The notes under the pieces: generated by a model
What the model saw: only the letters and a program-made list of their open reading frames with translations
Databases searched by the model: none
Told to the model about the DNA's origin: nothing
Made by a program: the position numbers and the translations under genes
Shown: in pieces, positions 8,447-17,094 of the stretch
Layout: every line of letters begins with the position of its first letter
Position numbering within the stretch: position 1 is the stretch's first letter
Origin: an uncultured Eubacterium sp.
Lineage (GTDB): Bacteria; Bacillota; Clostridia; Lachnospirales; Lachnospiraceae
Direction: 5' to 3'
Assembly: GCA_934351445.1 (NCBI GenBank)
Contig: CAKRIZ010000012.1
Span: 1 to 50,433, forward strand
Length of the DNA stretch: 50,433 nucleotides

Positions 8447-9466
8447 TCAGCCGTTTTCCAACCGTCTGACGGATTTTCCGACCATCACCTCTGTCTGCAG
8501 ATACAACTCCCGTGGACCATCCTGCATATCCGTATCAGACTGTCCCAGACGCTTTAGGATCGTCTCCGCTGCCTGCTTCGCGATGATCTCTGTCGGCTGT
8601 GTGATGATCGTCAGTGTCGGATGCAGTGCCCTGGCAAACTCACGGTTGTCAAATCCGATGACTGACATCTCATCCGGAATACTGATGCTGCGCTCATTTA
8701 ATACAATCATCGTTCCCATCGTCATCTCATAGTTCGCAGCGAACAATGCCGTGATCTCCGGGTGGTCATCCAGCAGCTGCTCCACACCGGCCACCGCACC
8801 GCGGATCGTATAATCACTGTGGACAACGAGTCCCGGATCAATGGACATACCTGCGGCTTCCAGTGCCATCCCATAGCCCTGATAACGTTCCTTTGCGGTA
8901 TAGATATCCTCCGGTCCTGTAATCATGCCGATCTGTCTGTGGCCATTTTCAATCAGAATATCCACCGCTTTTTTTGCTGCATCCCGGTTGTCCACCAGAA
9001 TACTGTCACAGGATAACCGGGGCAGCTTCCGGTCGATGATGATGATCGGTTTTTTTGCAGCAGCAAACTGCTGCAGATGCGCTCCGGTCGAATCCACCGG
9101 CATATTGATGATCCCATCCACGCGCTTGCGGTAGAGAAAATCTACTGCTTCACGCTCTAGCTTTTTATCCGTTCTGCAATCGCATACAATCGTTGCATAG
9201 CCCTGCTTGCGGAGAATATCTTCCATTCCGGTGATGATCTCCGCACAGAAAATATTATTTAACTCCGGGATCACGACTCCGATCGTGTGTGTACGGTTTG
9301 TCTTTAACCCGCGCGCGACCTCGTTGACCTCAAAGTTCAGCTCCCGGATCGCAGCTTCTATCTTTTCACGGTTTTTCTCACGAACATTACCGCCATTCAA
9401 ATAGGAAGAGATCGTCGCAAGCCCAAGCCCCGTCCGATTCGCAATGTCCTTGATCGTTGCAGCCAT
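8447..9466 (-). CDS. LacI-family transcriptional repressor of the sugar operon
   Basis: The N-terminal helix-turn-helix (ATIKDIANRTGLGLATISSYL, residues 3-23) and hinge helix (EVARGLK) are followed by a periplasmic-binding-like ligand domain (about 58-330). The 339 residues are standard for LacI/GalR proteins. Its ATG overlaps the aldolase stop by one base (TAATG), so translation is probably coupled and the repressor sits inside the operon it likely controls. A perfect palindrome just downstream of the operon promoter (10382-10403) is the obvious binding site. The inducer is probably the operon's sugar or a phosphorylated intermediate (inference). Confidence 0.93.
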   Translation of the reverse strand: MAATIKDIANRTGLGLATISSYLNGGNVREKNREKIEAAIRELNFEVNEVARGLKTNRTHTIGVVIPELNNIFCAEIITGMEDILRKQGYATIVCDCRTDKKLEREAVDFLYRKRVDGIINMPVDSTGAHLQQFAAAKKPIIIIDRKLPRLSCDSILVDNRDAAKKAVDILIENGHRQIGMITGPEDIYTAKERYQGYGMALEAAGMSIDPGLVVHSDYTIRGAVAGVEQLLDDHPEITALFAANYEMTMGTMIVLNERSISIPDEMSVIGFDNREFARALHPTLTIITQPTEIIAKQAAETILKRLGQSDTDMQDGPRELYLQTEVMVGKSVRRLENG

Positions 9467-10317
9467 TAGATTGCTTTGCCGTCACAGCCACAGACTTTCA
9501 TACGGTTCTTTACCAGCTCTGTCACTGCTGTCATGCCTGCCTCACCGAACTTCTTCGGATCAAAGGTGTCCGGCTTTTCTTTATATAATGCCTTGCCGGC
9601 ATCCGTGTATGCCACACGCAGCTCTGTTGCAAAGTTTACCTTGCAGATTCCACGTTTTACGCAGTCCATCACATCCTCATCCGATAATCCGCTGGCTCCA
9701 TGAAGTACGAGCGGTACATCTACAACGTTACGGATCTCTGAGAGACGCTCTTTATCAAGTACCGGAGTACCTACATAGAAACCATGTGCAGTTCCGATCG
9801 CTACTGCGAGGGAATCAATGCCGGTCTTTTCTACAAACTCCTTTGCCTCCATCGGATCCGTATTCGTATCTGCAACAGCCTCGTGGTCATCCTCTTTGCC
9901 GCCGACCTTTCCGAGCTCTGCCTCTACCGGGATGTTGTTCGGATGGGCGACGGATACGACCCTGGCACTCACATCGATATTCTCTTCAAACGGAAGTTTT
10001 GATCCGTCGATCATCACGGAAGTATATCCCTCCTTGATGGCCTGTACAGCCAGTTCAAAGCTGCTGCCGTGATCTAAATGCAGACATACCGGCACGCTGG
10101 CACTTCTCGCTTCTGCTGCGACCATTCCGACAAACATCTCAAGGCTTGCATACTTTACCGTCGAAGGTGTCGTCTGGATCATGACCGGTGCCTTTAATTC
10201 CTCGGCAGCCTTAATGATTGCTTTCACCATCTCCATGTTCTCGGCATTAAATGCTCCGATTGCATATCCACCCTTCTGGGCATCCAGTAACATCTGTTTT
10301 GAAGTAACTAAAGGCAT
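9466..10317 (-). CDS. gatY: Class II ketose-bisphosphate aldolase, GatY/KbaY type (tagatose-1,6-bisphosphate aldolase)
   Basis: This zinc aldolase cleaves a ketose 1,6-bisphosphate to dihydroxyacetone phosphate and glyceraldehyde 3-phosphate. The catalytic aspartate and zinc histidine lie in HLDHGSS (D82, H83). Further zinc ligands are H178 (GTAHGF) and H206 (LHGASGL). The EAELGKVGGKEDD loop and the C-terminal CGCDGKA strongly recall GatY/KbaY, whose E. coli versions end CGCEG, and favour tagatose bisphosphate over fructose bisphosphate. Length (283) is normal for this subgroup. A GAGGAGG site precedes the start. It is the first gene of the operon. Confidence 0.88.
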   Translation of the reverse strand: MPLVTSKQMLLDAQKGGYAIGAFNAENMEMVKAIIKAAEELKAPVMIQTTPSTVKYASLEMFVGMVAAEARSASVPVCLHLDHGSSFELAVQAIKEGYTSVMIDGSKLPFEENIDVSARVVSVAHPNNIPVEAELGKVGGKEDDHEAVADTNTDPMEAKEFVEKTGIDSLAVAIGTAHGFYVGTPVLDKERLSEIRNVVDVPLVLHGASGLSDEDVMDCVKRGICKVNFATELRVAYTDAGKALYKEKPDTFDPKKFGEAGMTAVTELVKNRMKVCGCDGKAI

Positions 10318-10381
10318 CTCTTTTTCCTCCTCATAGGCTTTTTTATCGTGTTATTTTTATATTTCTTAACTTCATTCCTCC

Positions 10382-10403
10382 AAAACCGAAACGTTTCGGT
10401 TTT
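10382..10403. promoter_or_regulatory. Perfect 22-bp palindromic operator (LacI family)
   Basis: The centre ACCGAAACGTTTCGGT extends to a perfect 22-bp palindrome with A4 and T4 ends and a central CG step, the hallmark of LacI/GalR operators. It lies immediately downstream of the operon promoter, at about +6 to +27 from a start near 10409, so bound repressor would block transcription. It also resembles a catabolite-responsive cre site, so CcpA cannot be excluded. Confidence 0.8.
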
Positions 10404-10415
10404 CCTGTTGAAATA

Positions 10416-10444
10416 ATCGTACAATACTTACCGGCCCTTGTCAA
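10416..10444 (-). promoter_or_regulatory. Promoter of the polyol/ketose operon
   Basis: A consensus TTGACA (10444-10439) is followed after 17 bases by TACGAT (10421-10416). The predicted start is near 10409, directly before the palindromic operator. The -10 element lies within one arm of a 15-bp inverted repeat (10412-10426 with 10476-10490). Confidence 0.7.
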
Positions 10445-10519
10445 AGGGTTTTTGCAAAAAATGCAAGTTGGTGAATATTGTACGATTATTCTGTGAAAAT
10501 CATTTCATGTTAACGTTTT

Positions 10520-12907
10520 TTATACAAATCCGAGCGCCAATCCGACCATGCGTACTGCAAATGCCACGACCCACGCGATCAGGCACTGCATGACCACAGT
10601 GACTACTGCCGCACCTCTGCCGCCCATCTCGCGCTTGACCGTCGCGATCGCTGCCACACAGGGCGTATATAACAAAGTAAATACCAGAAATACGACTGCC
10701 TCAAACGTTGTAAACAGGCTCGGCAGCTGTGAAACATTGCCGCCCAGCAAGACGGTCAATGTCGATACGACACTCTCCTTTGCCGTAAATCCGGTCAGCA
10801 GTGCAGTCGCAATCCGCCAGTCCCCAAACCCGAGCGGTTTGAAAATCGGCGCGAGCAGTCCACCAAGCAATGCGAGCAGGCTCTCATCCGCAGATGCAGC
10901 CACATTCAGCCTGAAATCAAATGTCTGTAAAAACCAGATGATGATCGTCGCCAGGAAGATAATCGTAAACGCCTTCTGGATAAAATCCTTTGCTTTTTCC
11001 CAGATCAGCTGTCCGACGCTGCGCGCCGCCGGCAGACGGTAGTTTGGCAGCTCCATGACAAACGGCACCGGTTCACCGGTAAATTTGGTCCTGCTGAGCA
11101 GTAATGCGTAGAGAATCCCACATACAATTCCGGTAAAATACAATCCGATCATTACAACCGGGCGCCACATGCGCGGGAAAAAGGCTGATGTAAACAATGC
11201 ATAGATCGGCAGTTTGGCGCTGCAGCTCATAAACGGTGTGAGCAGAATCGTCATCTTGCGGTCACGCTCGCTCGATAAGGTACGTGTCGCCATGATAGCC
11301 GGTACCGAACAGCCGAATCCGATCAGCATCGGCACGAAGCTGCGGCCGGACAGACCGATCTTTCGCAGCAGCTTATCCATGACAAATGCCACACGCGCCA
11401 TATATCCGGTATCTTCCAGTATGGATAAGAAGAAAAACAGTGTCACAATCGTCGGCAAAAAGCTGATGACACTGCCGACTCCCTGACAGATACCGTCTAC
11501 AACCAGACTATGTACCACCGGATTGACCTGCCACAGCGTCAAGCCTTTATCTATCAGCCCGATCAATGCATCTACGGCAATCGTCATCAGATCCGACAAC
11601 CATGCGCCGATCCATGCGAAGGTCATCGCAAATACGAGTGCCATGATTCCGATAAAACAAGGCAATGCGGTATATTTTCCGGTCAATATCCGGTCGATCT
11701 TCACGCTGCGCTTGTGCTCCTTACTCTCATGCGGACGGACAACCGTCTGTGCACACAATTTCTCAATAAAGTCAAAACGCATGTTGGCGAGCGCCGCTTC
11801 ACGCTCCACGCCGCCTTCTTTTTCCATGTTTGATATGATCGTCTCCAGCGCCTGCTGTTCTTCCTCCGGCAGTTTCAGTGCTTCCAATACCAGATGGTCA
11901 CCCTCCACCATCTTGGTCGCGGTAAAACGCACCGGCAGTCCAGCCTCTTTGGCGAACGGCTCCAACAGATGCGCAGATGCATGGATACAACGGTGCACTG
12001 CTCCGGTCTCGTCTCCTTTGTCGCCTCCGACCGGGCAGAAATCAATGCGTCCCGGTGCTTCCCGGTAGCGTGCCACATGGATCGCATGGCTGATCAGTTC
12101 TTCAATACCTTCATTTTTTGCTGCACTGATCGGTACGACCGGAATACCGAGTATCTGCTCCAGGTCATTGATATAGATCGTACCACCGTTGTCCCGCACT
12201 TCATCCATCATATTGAGTGCCAGCACCATCGGGATTCCCAGCTCCATGAGCTGCATCGTCAGGCACAGATTACGCTCGATATTCGTCGCATCCACGATAT
12301 TGATAATACCATCCGGTTTATCTCTCAGCAAAAAGTCCCGTGTCACGATCTCCTCACTGGAATACGGCGACAACGAATAGATACCGGGCAGGTCTGTCAC
12401 CGTGGCTTCCGGGTGATTGCGGATCGTTCCATCCTTGCGGTCTACCGTGACTCCCGGGAAATTGCCAACATGCTGGTTGGCACCTGTGAGCTGGTTGAAC
12501 AGTGTCGTCTTGCCACAGTTCTGATTACCTGCCAGCGCAAACCGGATCGGCTGATCCTTGGGTATCGCATCCCCGAGCTTATGCTGCTTCCAGTCATCCG
12601 CATTGCCAAGCTCTCCCATACCCGGATGCTCTGCTGCGACCCTGTGCCGCTGCCTGTCAGGTGTGTCCGTATGTGCTGTGACTGTTGCCGGTTCCACCTC
12701 AATCTGATCTGCTTCTGCCAGACGCAGCGTCAATTCGTAGCCACGCAGTTCAATCTCGATGGGATCTCCCATCGGTGCCACCTTGCGCAGGGTCACGACC
12801 GTGCGCGGGGTCAGCCCCATATCAAGCAGATGATGGCGAAGTGCCCCTTTTCCGTTGATCTGTAGGATCTTCGCACTTTTTCCTTCTTTTAAATCGCTCA
12901 GTTTCAT
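10520..12907 (-). CDS. feoB: Fused FeoA-FeoB ferrous iron transporter
   Basis: This inner-membrane Fe(II) uptake protein is 795 residues from the ATG at 12907. GGAG lies eight bases upstream; the longer frame begins with a GTG overlapping that site. Residues 1-75 form a FeoA SH3-like domain (MKLSDLKEGKSAKI). After a linker comes the FeoB G domain with GNQNCGKTTLF (G1), DLPGIYSLSPYSSEE (G3) and NMMD (G4). Then follow the helical insertion and a C-terminal permease core with two Gate domains (about 395-790). In E. coli FeoA and FeoB are separate proteins. No FeoC or Fur gene is adjacent and I recognised no Fur box. Confidence 0.95.
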   Translation of the reverse strand: MKLSDLKEGKSAKILQINGKGALRHHLLDMGLTPRTVVTLRKVAPMGDPIEIELRGYELTLRLAEADQIEVEPATVTAHTDTPDRQRHRVAAEHPGMGELGNADDWKQHKLGDAIPKDQPIRFALAGNQNCGKTTLFNQLTGANQHVGNFPGVTVDRKDGTIRNHPEATVTDLPGIYSLSPYSSEEIVTRDFLLRDKPDGIINIVDATNIERNLCLTMQLMELGIPMVLALNMMDEVRDNGGTIYINDLEQILGIPVVPISAAKNEGIEELISHAIHVARYREAPGRIDFCPVGGDKGDETGAVHRCIHASAHLLEPFAKEAGLPVRFTATKMVEGDHLVLEALKLPEEEQQALETIISNMEKEGGVEREAALANMRFDFIEKLCAQTVVRPHESKEHKRSVKIDRILTGKYTALPCFIGIMALVFAMTFAWIGAWLSDLMTIAVDALIGLIDKGLTLWQVNPVVHSLVVDGICQGVGSVISFLPTIVTLFFFLSILEDTGYMARVAFVMDKLLRKIGLSGRSFVPMLIGFGCSVPAIMATRTLSSERDRKMTILLTPFMSCSAKLPIYALFTSAFFPRMWRPVVMIGLYFTGIVCGILYALLLSRTKFTGEPVPFVMELPNYRLPAARSVGQLIWEKAKDFIQKAFTIIFLATIIIWFLQTFDFRLNVAASADESLLALLGGLLAPIFKPLGFGDWRIATALLTGFTAKESVVSTLTVLLGGNVSQLPSLFTTFEAVVFLVFTLLYTPCVAAIATVKREMGGRGAAVVTVVMQCLIAWVVAFAVRMVGLALGFV

Positions 12908-12943
12908 CGTATTGTTCTCCACTCGGTTTCAACTGTTGTATTT

Positions 12944-12974
12944 ATTCCTATATTGATTCCTATATTGATTCCTA
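12944..12974. repeat. 12-bp tandem repeat between GNAT and feoB
   Basis: ATTCCTATATTG occurs twice in tandem (12944-12955 and 12956-12967), followed by a partial third unit ATTCCTA. It fills most of the gap between the acetyltransferase stop and the feoB start. Confidence 0.85.
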
Positions 12975-13445
12975 CTACAATAATTTTTCCATGCAGGTTT
13001 TGTACGGGACAAGTCCCATTGCATCATAAAACTTCCGTGCGGATGGATTACACTCCCATACATTGAGCGTCACATGATAGCAGCCGCTGTCTCTGGCAAA
13101 ATCGAGTACATAATTATAGATGCGGCTGCCAACCTGCTGTCCACGGATATTCTCGTCCACACACAGATCATCAATATACAGTGTGCGTATCGGCGTCAGG
13201 ACCTCATCATTTTTATGCTGTTCAAACATGCAGAATGCATACCCCATCACCCGGTCTTTTTCATCCACACCTACAAAGACCGGCCGCTCATCATCTGCGA
13301 TGATCGCCAACAACTGGACATCGTTGTACTTTTTCGCATTGCCCTTGAACAGGTCGGGTCTGCCGTTATGATGTACACCGGCGACCTGATACAACAGACG
13401 GTTGATACCGTCTAAATCTGATTGTTTTGCCCGTCTTATTTTCAT
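12975..13445 (-). CDS. GNAT-family N-acetyltransferase
   Basis: The 156-residue protein has the GCN5-related fold. The acetyl-CoA loop is seen in the central part (DENIRGQQVGSRIYNYVLDFA, with the Q/R-x-x-G-x-G/A pattern as RGQQVGS), and the C-terminal strand reads CYHVTLNVWECNPSARKFY. Its ATG overlaps the stop of fliB in an ATGA arrangement, so the two are translationally coupled. The substrate (protein N-terminus, amine or antibiotic) cannot be told from sequence. Confidence 0.88.
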   Translation of the reverse strand: MKIRRAKQSDLDGINRLLYQVAGVHHNGRPDLFKGNAKKYNDVQLLAIIADDERPVFVGVDEKDRVMGYAFCMFEQHKNDEVLTPIRTLYIDDLCVDENIRGQQVGSRIYNYVLDFARDSGCYHVTLNVWECNPSARKFYDAMGLVPYKTCMEKLL

Positions 13446-14566
13446 TTATCTATCCTCCACCACTGATAATGTTCCATTTTTTCCAAATTCGGATCCGAAT
13501 GTTCAATCTCACGTGAAAACCGATACACCAATTCTATGACATCCTCTGTATTCAGATCACGCTCATTTTTGAGCCACCTGGCTGTAAACAGATCATACAG
13601 CAATGCCAGATATGCGACTGCTGTATCCGCCTTATTGTAGATCCTGCCATCATAGACAGCCCCGGCAAAATATGTACTGATAAAATAGACTGCCAGCTGC
13701 TCCAGCTGGATATCCAGCTGTGGGTACTGCGTCCCACACCACTGTGCAAACTCCTCATGCACACGCGCATACCCTGCCGCCCCCTGTACATAGAGCAGCA
13801 TCTGCGTTTCGATCAATAACTGATCCCAGTCATCCCTCAGACGTTCCAGATCACACAGCCTGTAAAAATTTCGTTTTGCAAGTGCATAATTGCGGCTGTT
13901 ATCCGCACGGTGATGTTCCAGATGCTGCATCACCTTTGGCAGCATGATCCCGGACTGCGCCCGACGCAGTACATCATCCGTCTCGAACAGGCATCCATTC
14001 CGGTATCTGCGCTCGAGGTCATGCGCGATCCCGAGTACAAACAGCAGACGCACATCCATATCCAGACTGCGGTTCTGCAGGATATCCAGCATGACCGCCC
14101 GCGCATCACACAGACACTCATATAAAAAATAGTCAAATGCCCCATACTGTTCTTCCCGCGCATCCTCTGTCTCCAGAAAATGCACCGGCTGTGTGCGGTT
14201 CATCAAAATCCGCGCCACCTCAGGGCAGGAAACTGACAATGTAATCTCTCTGACATTTTCGAATTCCTCTGTATGCCGTGGGTAACTATGACAGGTTCTA
14301 CAGAGTGCATCCGGTCCGAGTCCCCGGTACAGCGCACATAGCCCATCCTCGCGCAAAAACGCACATCGCCCGTCCCTACACTGACGAAACGTCCCCTTGC
14401 GCCAGTTGATGTCGCGCAGGAGACGTCTTTTCATTACTTTGGATTGTCGGTAACGCTGCTGTGATTTCGGATCGATCACGATCTCCCACCCTGCACAGCA
14501 CGTATCTTCACAGTCCCCGGCAATACACGAAAACTGTCTGTAATAATCAGGATATACAATCAACAT
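13442..14566 (-). CDS. fliB: FliB-family lysine-N-methylase (flagellin methylase)
   Basis: FliB proteins methylate flagellin lysines. The protein has the family's cysteine clusters near the N-terminus (CIAGDCEDTCCAGW, then CRDGRCAFL and CRTCHSYPR), which probably bind a metal or Fe-S centre. I place the start at 14566 (MLIVYPDYY), where GGAGGA lies seven bases upstream. The longer frame would run into dut without a ribosome site. Length is 374 residues. No flagellar gene is nearby; it sits between dut and a GNAT gene, so its target is either flagellin encoded elsewhere or another protein. Confidence 0.85.
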   Translation of the reverse strand: MLIVYPDYYRQFSCIAGDCEDTCCAGWEIVIDPKSQQRYRQSKVMKRRLLRDINWRKGTFRQCRDGRCAFLREDGLCALYRGLGPDALCRTCHSYPRHTEEFENVREITLSVSCPEVARILMNRTQPVHFLETEDAREEQYGAFDYFLYECLCDARAVMLDILQNRSLDMDVRLLFVLGIAHDLERRYRNGCLFETDDVLRRAQSGIMLPKVMQHLEHHRADNSRNYALAKRNFYRLCDLERLRDDWDQLLIETQMLLYVQGAAGYARVHEEFAQWCGTQYPQLDIQLEQLAVYFISTYFAGAVYDGRIYNKADTAVAYLALLYDLFTARWLKNERDLNTEDVIELVYRFSREIEHSDPNLEKMEHYQWWRIDK

Positions 14567-14585
14567 ATCCGTTCCTCCGACTGTT

Positions 14586-15026
14586 TTAGTTTTTTCCCGT
14601 AGAGCCGAAACCACCACGATCCGCTCCCTCAAGCTGATCTACCTCATCGAAATGGATCTGCGGCTGATTCTCCACAATACGGAACTGGCAGATCCGGTCA
14701 TTGGCATGGACAACTACATCGCGCGTTGCATATGCAGGCCAGCGCCAGATGTCATTTTGTCCGCAGTAGGTCTGGTCGATGATGCCACAGGAATTGGTCT
14801 GCAGCAGGCCGTAATTTTTGAACGTTGAGCTGCGCGGCACAACATGTGCTTCATACCCTTTCGGCAGCTCCATCGACACGCCTAAATTGACCAGTTTGAA
14901 CTCGCCTGCATGAAACTCCACATCCTCTGCCGCACGCAGGTCGATCCAGTCAGATTTGCCGTCTATATATGTCAATTTATCAATCTTATCTGTATGATAT
15001 ACGATCTTTATCGTTTCCTGTCCCAT
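14586..15026 (-). CDS. dut: dUTPase (deoxyuridine 5'-triphosphate nucleotidohydrolase)
   Basis: The enzyme hydrolyses dUTP to dUMP and pyrophosphate, keeping uracil out of DNA. Five motifs of the trimeric family are visible: DLRA (motif 1), PRSS (motif 2), GIIDQTYCG (motif 3), ANDRICQFRI (motif 4) and the flexible C-terminal RGGFGSTG (motif 5). From the ATG at 15026 the protein has 146 residues, the usual size; upstream codons to 15116 look non-coding. It lies between plsY and fliB, spaced 19 bases from the latter's start. Confidence 0.92.
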   Translation of the reverse strand: MGQETIKIVYHTDKIDKLTYIDGKSDWIDLRAAEDVEFHAGEFKLVNLGVSMELPKGYEAHVVPRSSTFKNYGLLQTNSCGIIDQTYCGQNDIWRWPAYATRDVVVHANDRICQFRIVENQPQIHFDEVDQLEGADRGGFGSTGKN

Positions 15027-15119
15027 GTCCTGTGTATCCCCTTCTAAATCTCTTTTCGTCCGGTCATTGCAAAACCGCTCTCTACACCGGTTCTGCCATC
15101 TGCATTCCGCAGTCACCTA

Positions 15120-15764
15120 TTACTTTTTCTGCTTTAACGAAAACTTGCTCTCGGTTCCGTCCATCAGCCGTCCGATATTTGCACGGTGTCTGGCAATACC
15201 GAGCGCCATCACGACTGCCGCCAGTATGTACACCTCGATCAGATCCGCGCCGCCCAGCCCCAACCATCCAAGCTGTCCATAGACAATCATCTGGATGAAG
15301 AAGCTGATACACACGAGAATGGATCCGAGGGACACATACTTTGTGACCGCTACTGTCACGATAAAGATCGCCAGGCAGACCGGCACACAGATCGGACAGA
15401 CTGCTACCATGAGCCCACCCGTACAGGCGATGCCTTTTCCACCTTTGAACTTCATAAAAATCGGAAAATTATGTCCGAGTATGGTTCCAAGTGCCGCATA
15501 ATATTCCAGCACCTTAATATTCAGTGACGCATCCTTATGATAGATCGCCCATACGATCAGTACCGATAACACGACTTTAAATACATCACCCAATAATGTC
15601 AATATTCCCGCCTTGTAGCCGAGATTGCGGTAGGTATTGGTCGTACCTACATTGCCGCTGCCGACCTTGCGCAGATCAACATGCTGTGTCTTTCCGTAAA
15701 AGAAACCGGTGAGGAAATGCCCACAGGCATATCCGATCAATATCGATATCAAACGAGGTAACAT
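15120..15764 (-). CDS. plsY: Acyl-phosphate:glycerol-3-phosphate acyltransferase
   Basis: PlsY acylates glycerol 3-phosphate from acyl-phosphate in the first step of phospholipid synthesis in most Gram-positive bacteria. The conserved GSGNVGTTNTYRNLG and GHNFPIFMKFKGGKG loops and about five membrane helices are visible. I place the start at 15764 (MLPRLISIL), seven bases after the der stop, with the GGAGGAG near the end of der as ribosome site. This gives 214 residues. The der-plsY pair is common in clostridia, where gpsA often follows; here dut follows instead. Confidence 0.94.
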   Translation of the reverse strand: MLPRLISILIGYACGHFLTGFFYGKTQHVDLRKVGSGNVGTTNTYRNLGYKAGILTLLGDVFKVVLSVLIVWAIYHKDASLNIKVLEYYAALGTILGHNFPIFMKFKGGKGIACTGGLMVAVCPICVPVCLAIFIVTVAVTKYVSLGSILVCISFFIQMIVYGQLGWLGLGGADLIEVYILAAVVMALGIARHRANIGRLMDGTESKFSLKQKK

Positions 15765-15771
15765 AAGCAGC

Positions 15772-17094
15772 CTACTCCTCCTTCCGCTCACGGACGATAA
15801 ATTTTAAGGACGTACCACGGAATCCAAACGCATCCCGGATACGGTTCTCCAGATATCTGACATATGAAAAATGTGCCAGCTCCTTATCATTGACAAAGAT
15901 CACAAATGTCGGTGGCTTGACAGACACCTGTGTCACATAATAGATCTTCAGACGTTTTCCTTTATCTGTCGGCGGCTGCTGCATAGCGACTGCCTCTGCC
16001 ACGATCTCATTTAACACACCGGTTGCAATACGCATCGAGTTATTCTCGATGACCATATCGATCATCTCGTATACATTCTGTACACGCTGACCGGTCTTTG
16101 CGGAGATAAACATAATCTCTGCATACGATAAAAAGCTCAGGATCTGGCGGATCTTCTCCGTCTGGCGGTAGATCGTCTTGTCATCTTTGTCTACGGCATC
16201 CCATTTATTGACTACGATGATGATACCTTTTCCACGCTCATGTGCGATACCCGCGATCTTGGCATCCTGCTCAGTCACACCCTCTGTGCCATCGATCATG
16301 AGCAGCACGACATCGGCACGCTCTACCGCTGTCACAGCACGGATGATACTGTAGCGCTCGATCTCTTCCTTAATCTTATTTTTGCGGCGCAGTCCCGCAG
16401 TATCAATAAATACATATTCTTTTCCATGATATCTGACCGGCGTATCGATCGCATCCCTGGTCGTTCCCGCAATATCCGATACAATCACGCGGTTGTCTCC
16501 GGTCAGCCGGTTCACCAGTGAAGATTTTCCGACATTCGGCTTGCCGACCACAGCAATCTTGGGGCGGTCATCCTCCTCATCGAGACCCTTTCGGTCCGGA
16601 AAATGCTTGACAACTTCATCGAGCAGTTCTCCGAGTCCTAACATGGATGCTGCTGAGATCGCAAACGGCTCACCCATTCCAAGGTTATAAAACTCATAGA
16701 CATCCATCGACATATTCTCAAAATTATCGACTTTATTGACCGCTAAGATCACCGGCTTGTGTGAACGGCGCAGCATATCTGCGACTTTTGCATCCGCGTC
16801 CTGCATACCCTGACGTACATCGACCAGAAAGATAATGACATCTGCCGTATCGATCGCGATCTGTGCCTGCTCACGCATCTGCGAGAGGATCACATCGCCG
16901 CTGTCCGGCTCGATACCTCCGGTATCGATCATTGTAAAATTATAATTCAGCCAGCTCACATCCGCATAGATACGGTCACGGGTCACACCCGGTGTATCCT
17001 GTACAATCGAGATACGCGAACCCGCCAGCGCATTAAACAGTGTTGATTTTCCTACATTGGGACGGCCTACCACCGCCACGATCGGTTTACTCAT
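15772..17094 (-). CDS. der: Ribosome-assembly GTPase Der (EngA)
   Basis: Der has two tandem G domains and a C-terminal KH-like domain and acts in 50S ribosome maturation. G1 motifs [12 protein letters not shown] (about 10-21) and [12 protein letters not shown] (about 187-198), both DT(P/A)G switch regions and both NKxD motifs (NKVD, NKWD) are intact. The 440 residues are typical. The start overlaps the upstream DUF512 gene by eight bases, indicating one transcript. Confidence 0.97.
   Translation of the reverse strand: MSKPIVAVVGRPNVGKSTLFNALAGSRISIVQDTPGVTRDRIYADVSWLNYNFTMIDTGGIEPDSGDVILSQMREQAQIAIDTADVIIFLVDVRQGMQDADAKVADMLRRSHKPVILAVNKVDNFENMSMDVYEFYNLGMGEPFAISAASMLGLGELLDEVVKHFPDRKGLDEEDDRPKIAVVGKPNVGKSSLVNRLTGDNRVIVSDIAGTTRDAIDTPVRYHGKEYVFIDTAGLRRKNKIKEEIERYSIIRAVTAVERADVVLLMIDGTEGVTEQDAKIAGIAHERGKGIIIVVNKWDAVDKDDKTIYRQTEKIRQILSFLSYAEIMFISAKTGQRVQNVYEMIDMVIENNSMRIATGVLNEIVAEAVAMQQPPTDKGKRLKIYYVTQVSVKPPTFVIFVNDKELAHFSYVRYLENRIRDAFGFRGTSLKFIVRERKEE

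Noticed and set aside
11894..12865. 323-codon plus-strand frame inside feoB
   Set aside because: It is the antisense shadow of the feoB G domain; its composition is rich in His, Arg and Cys and no start signal is present.
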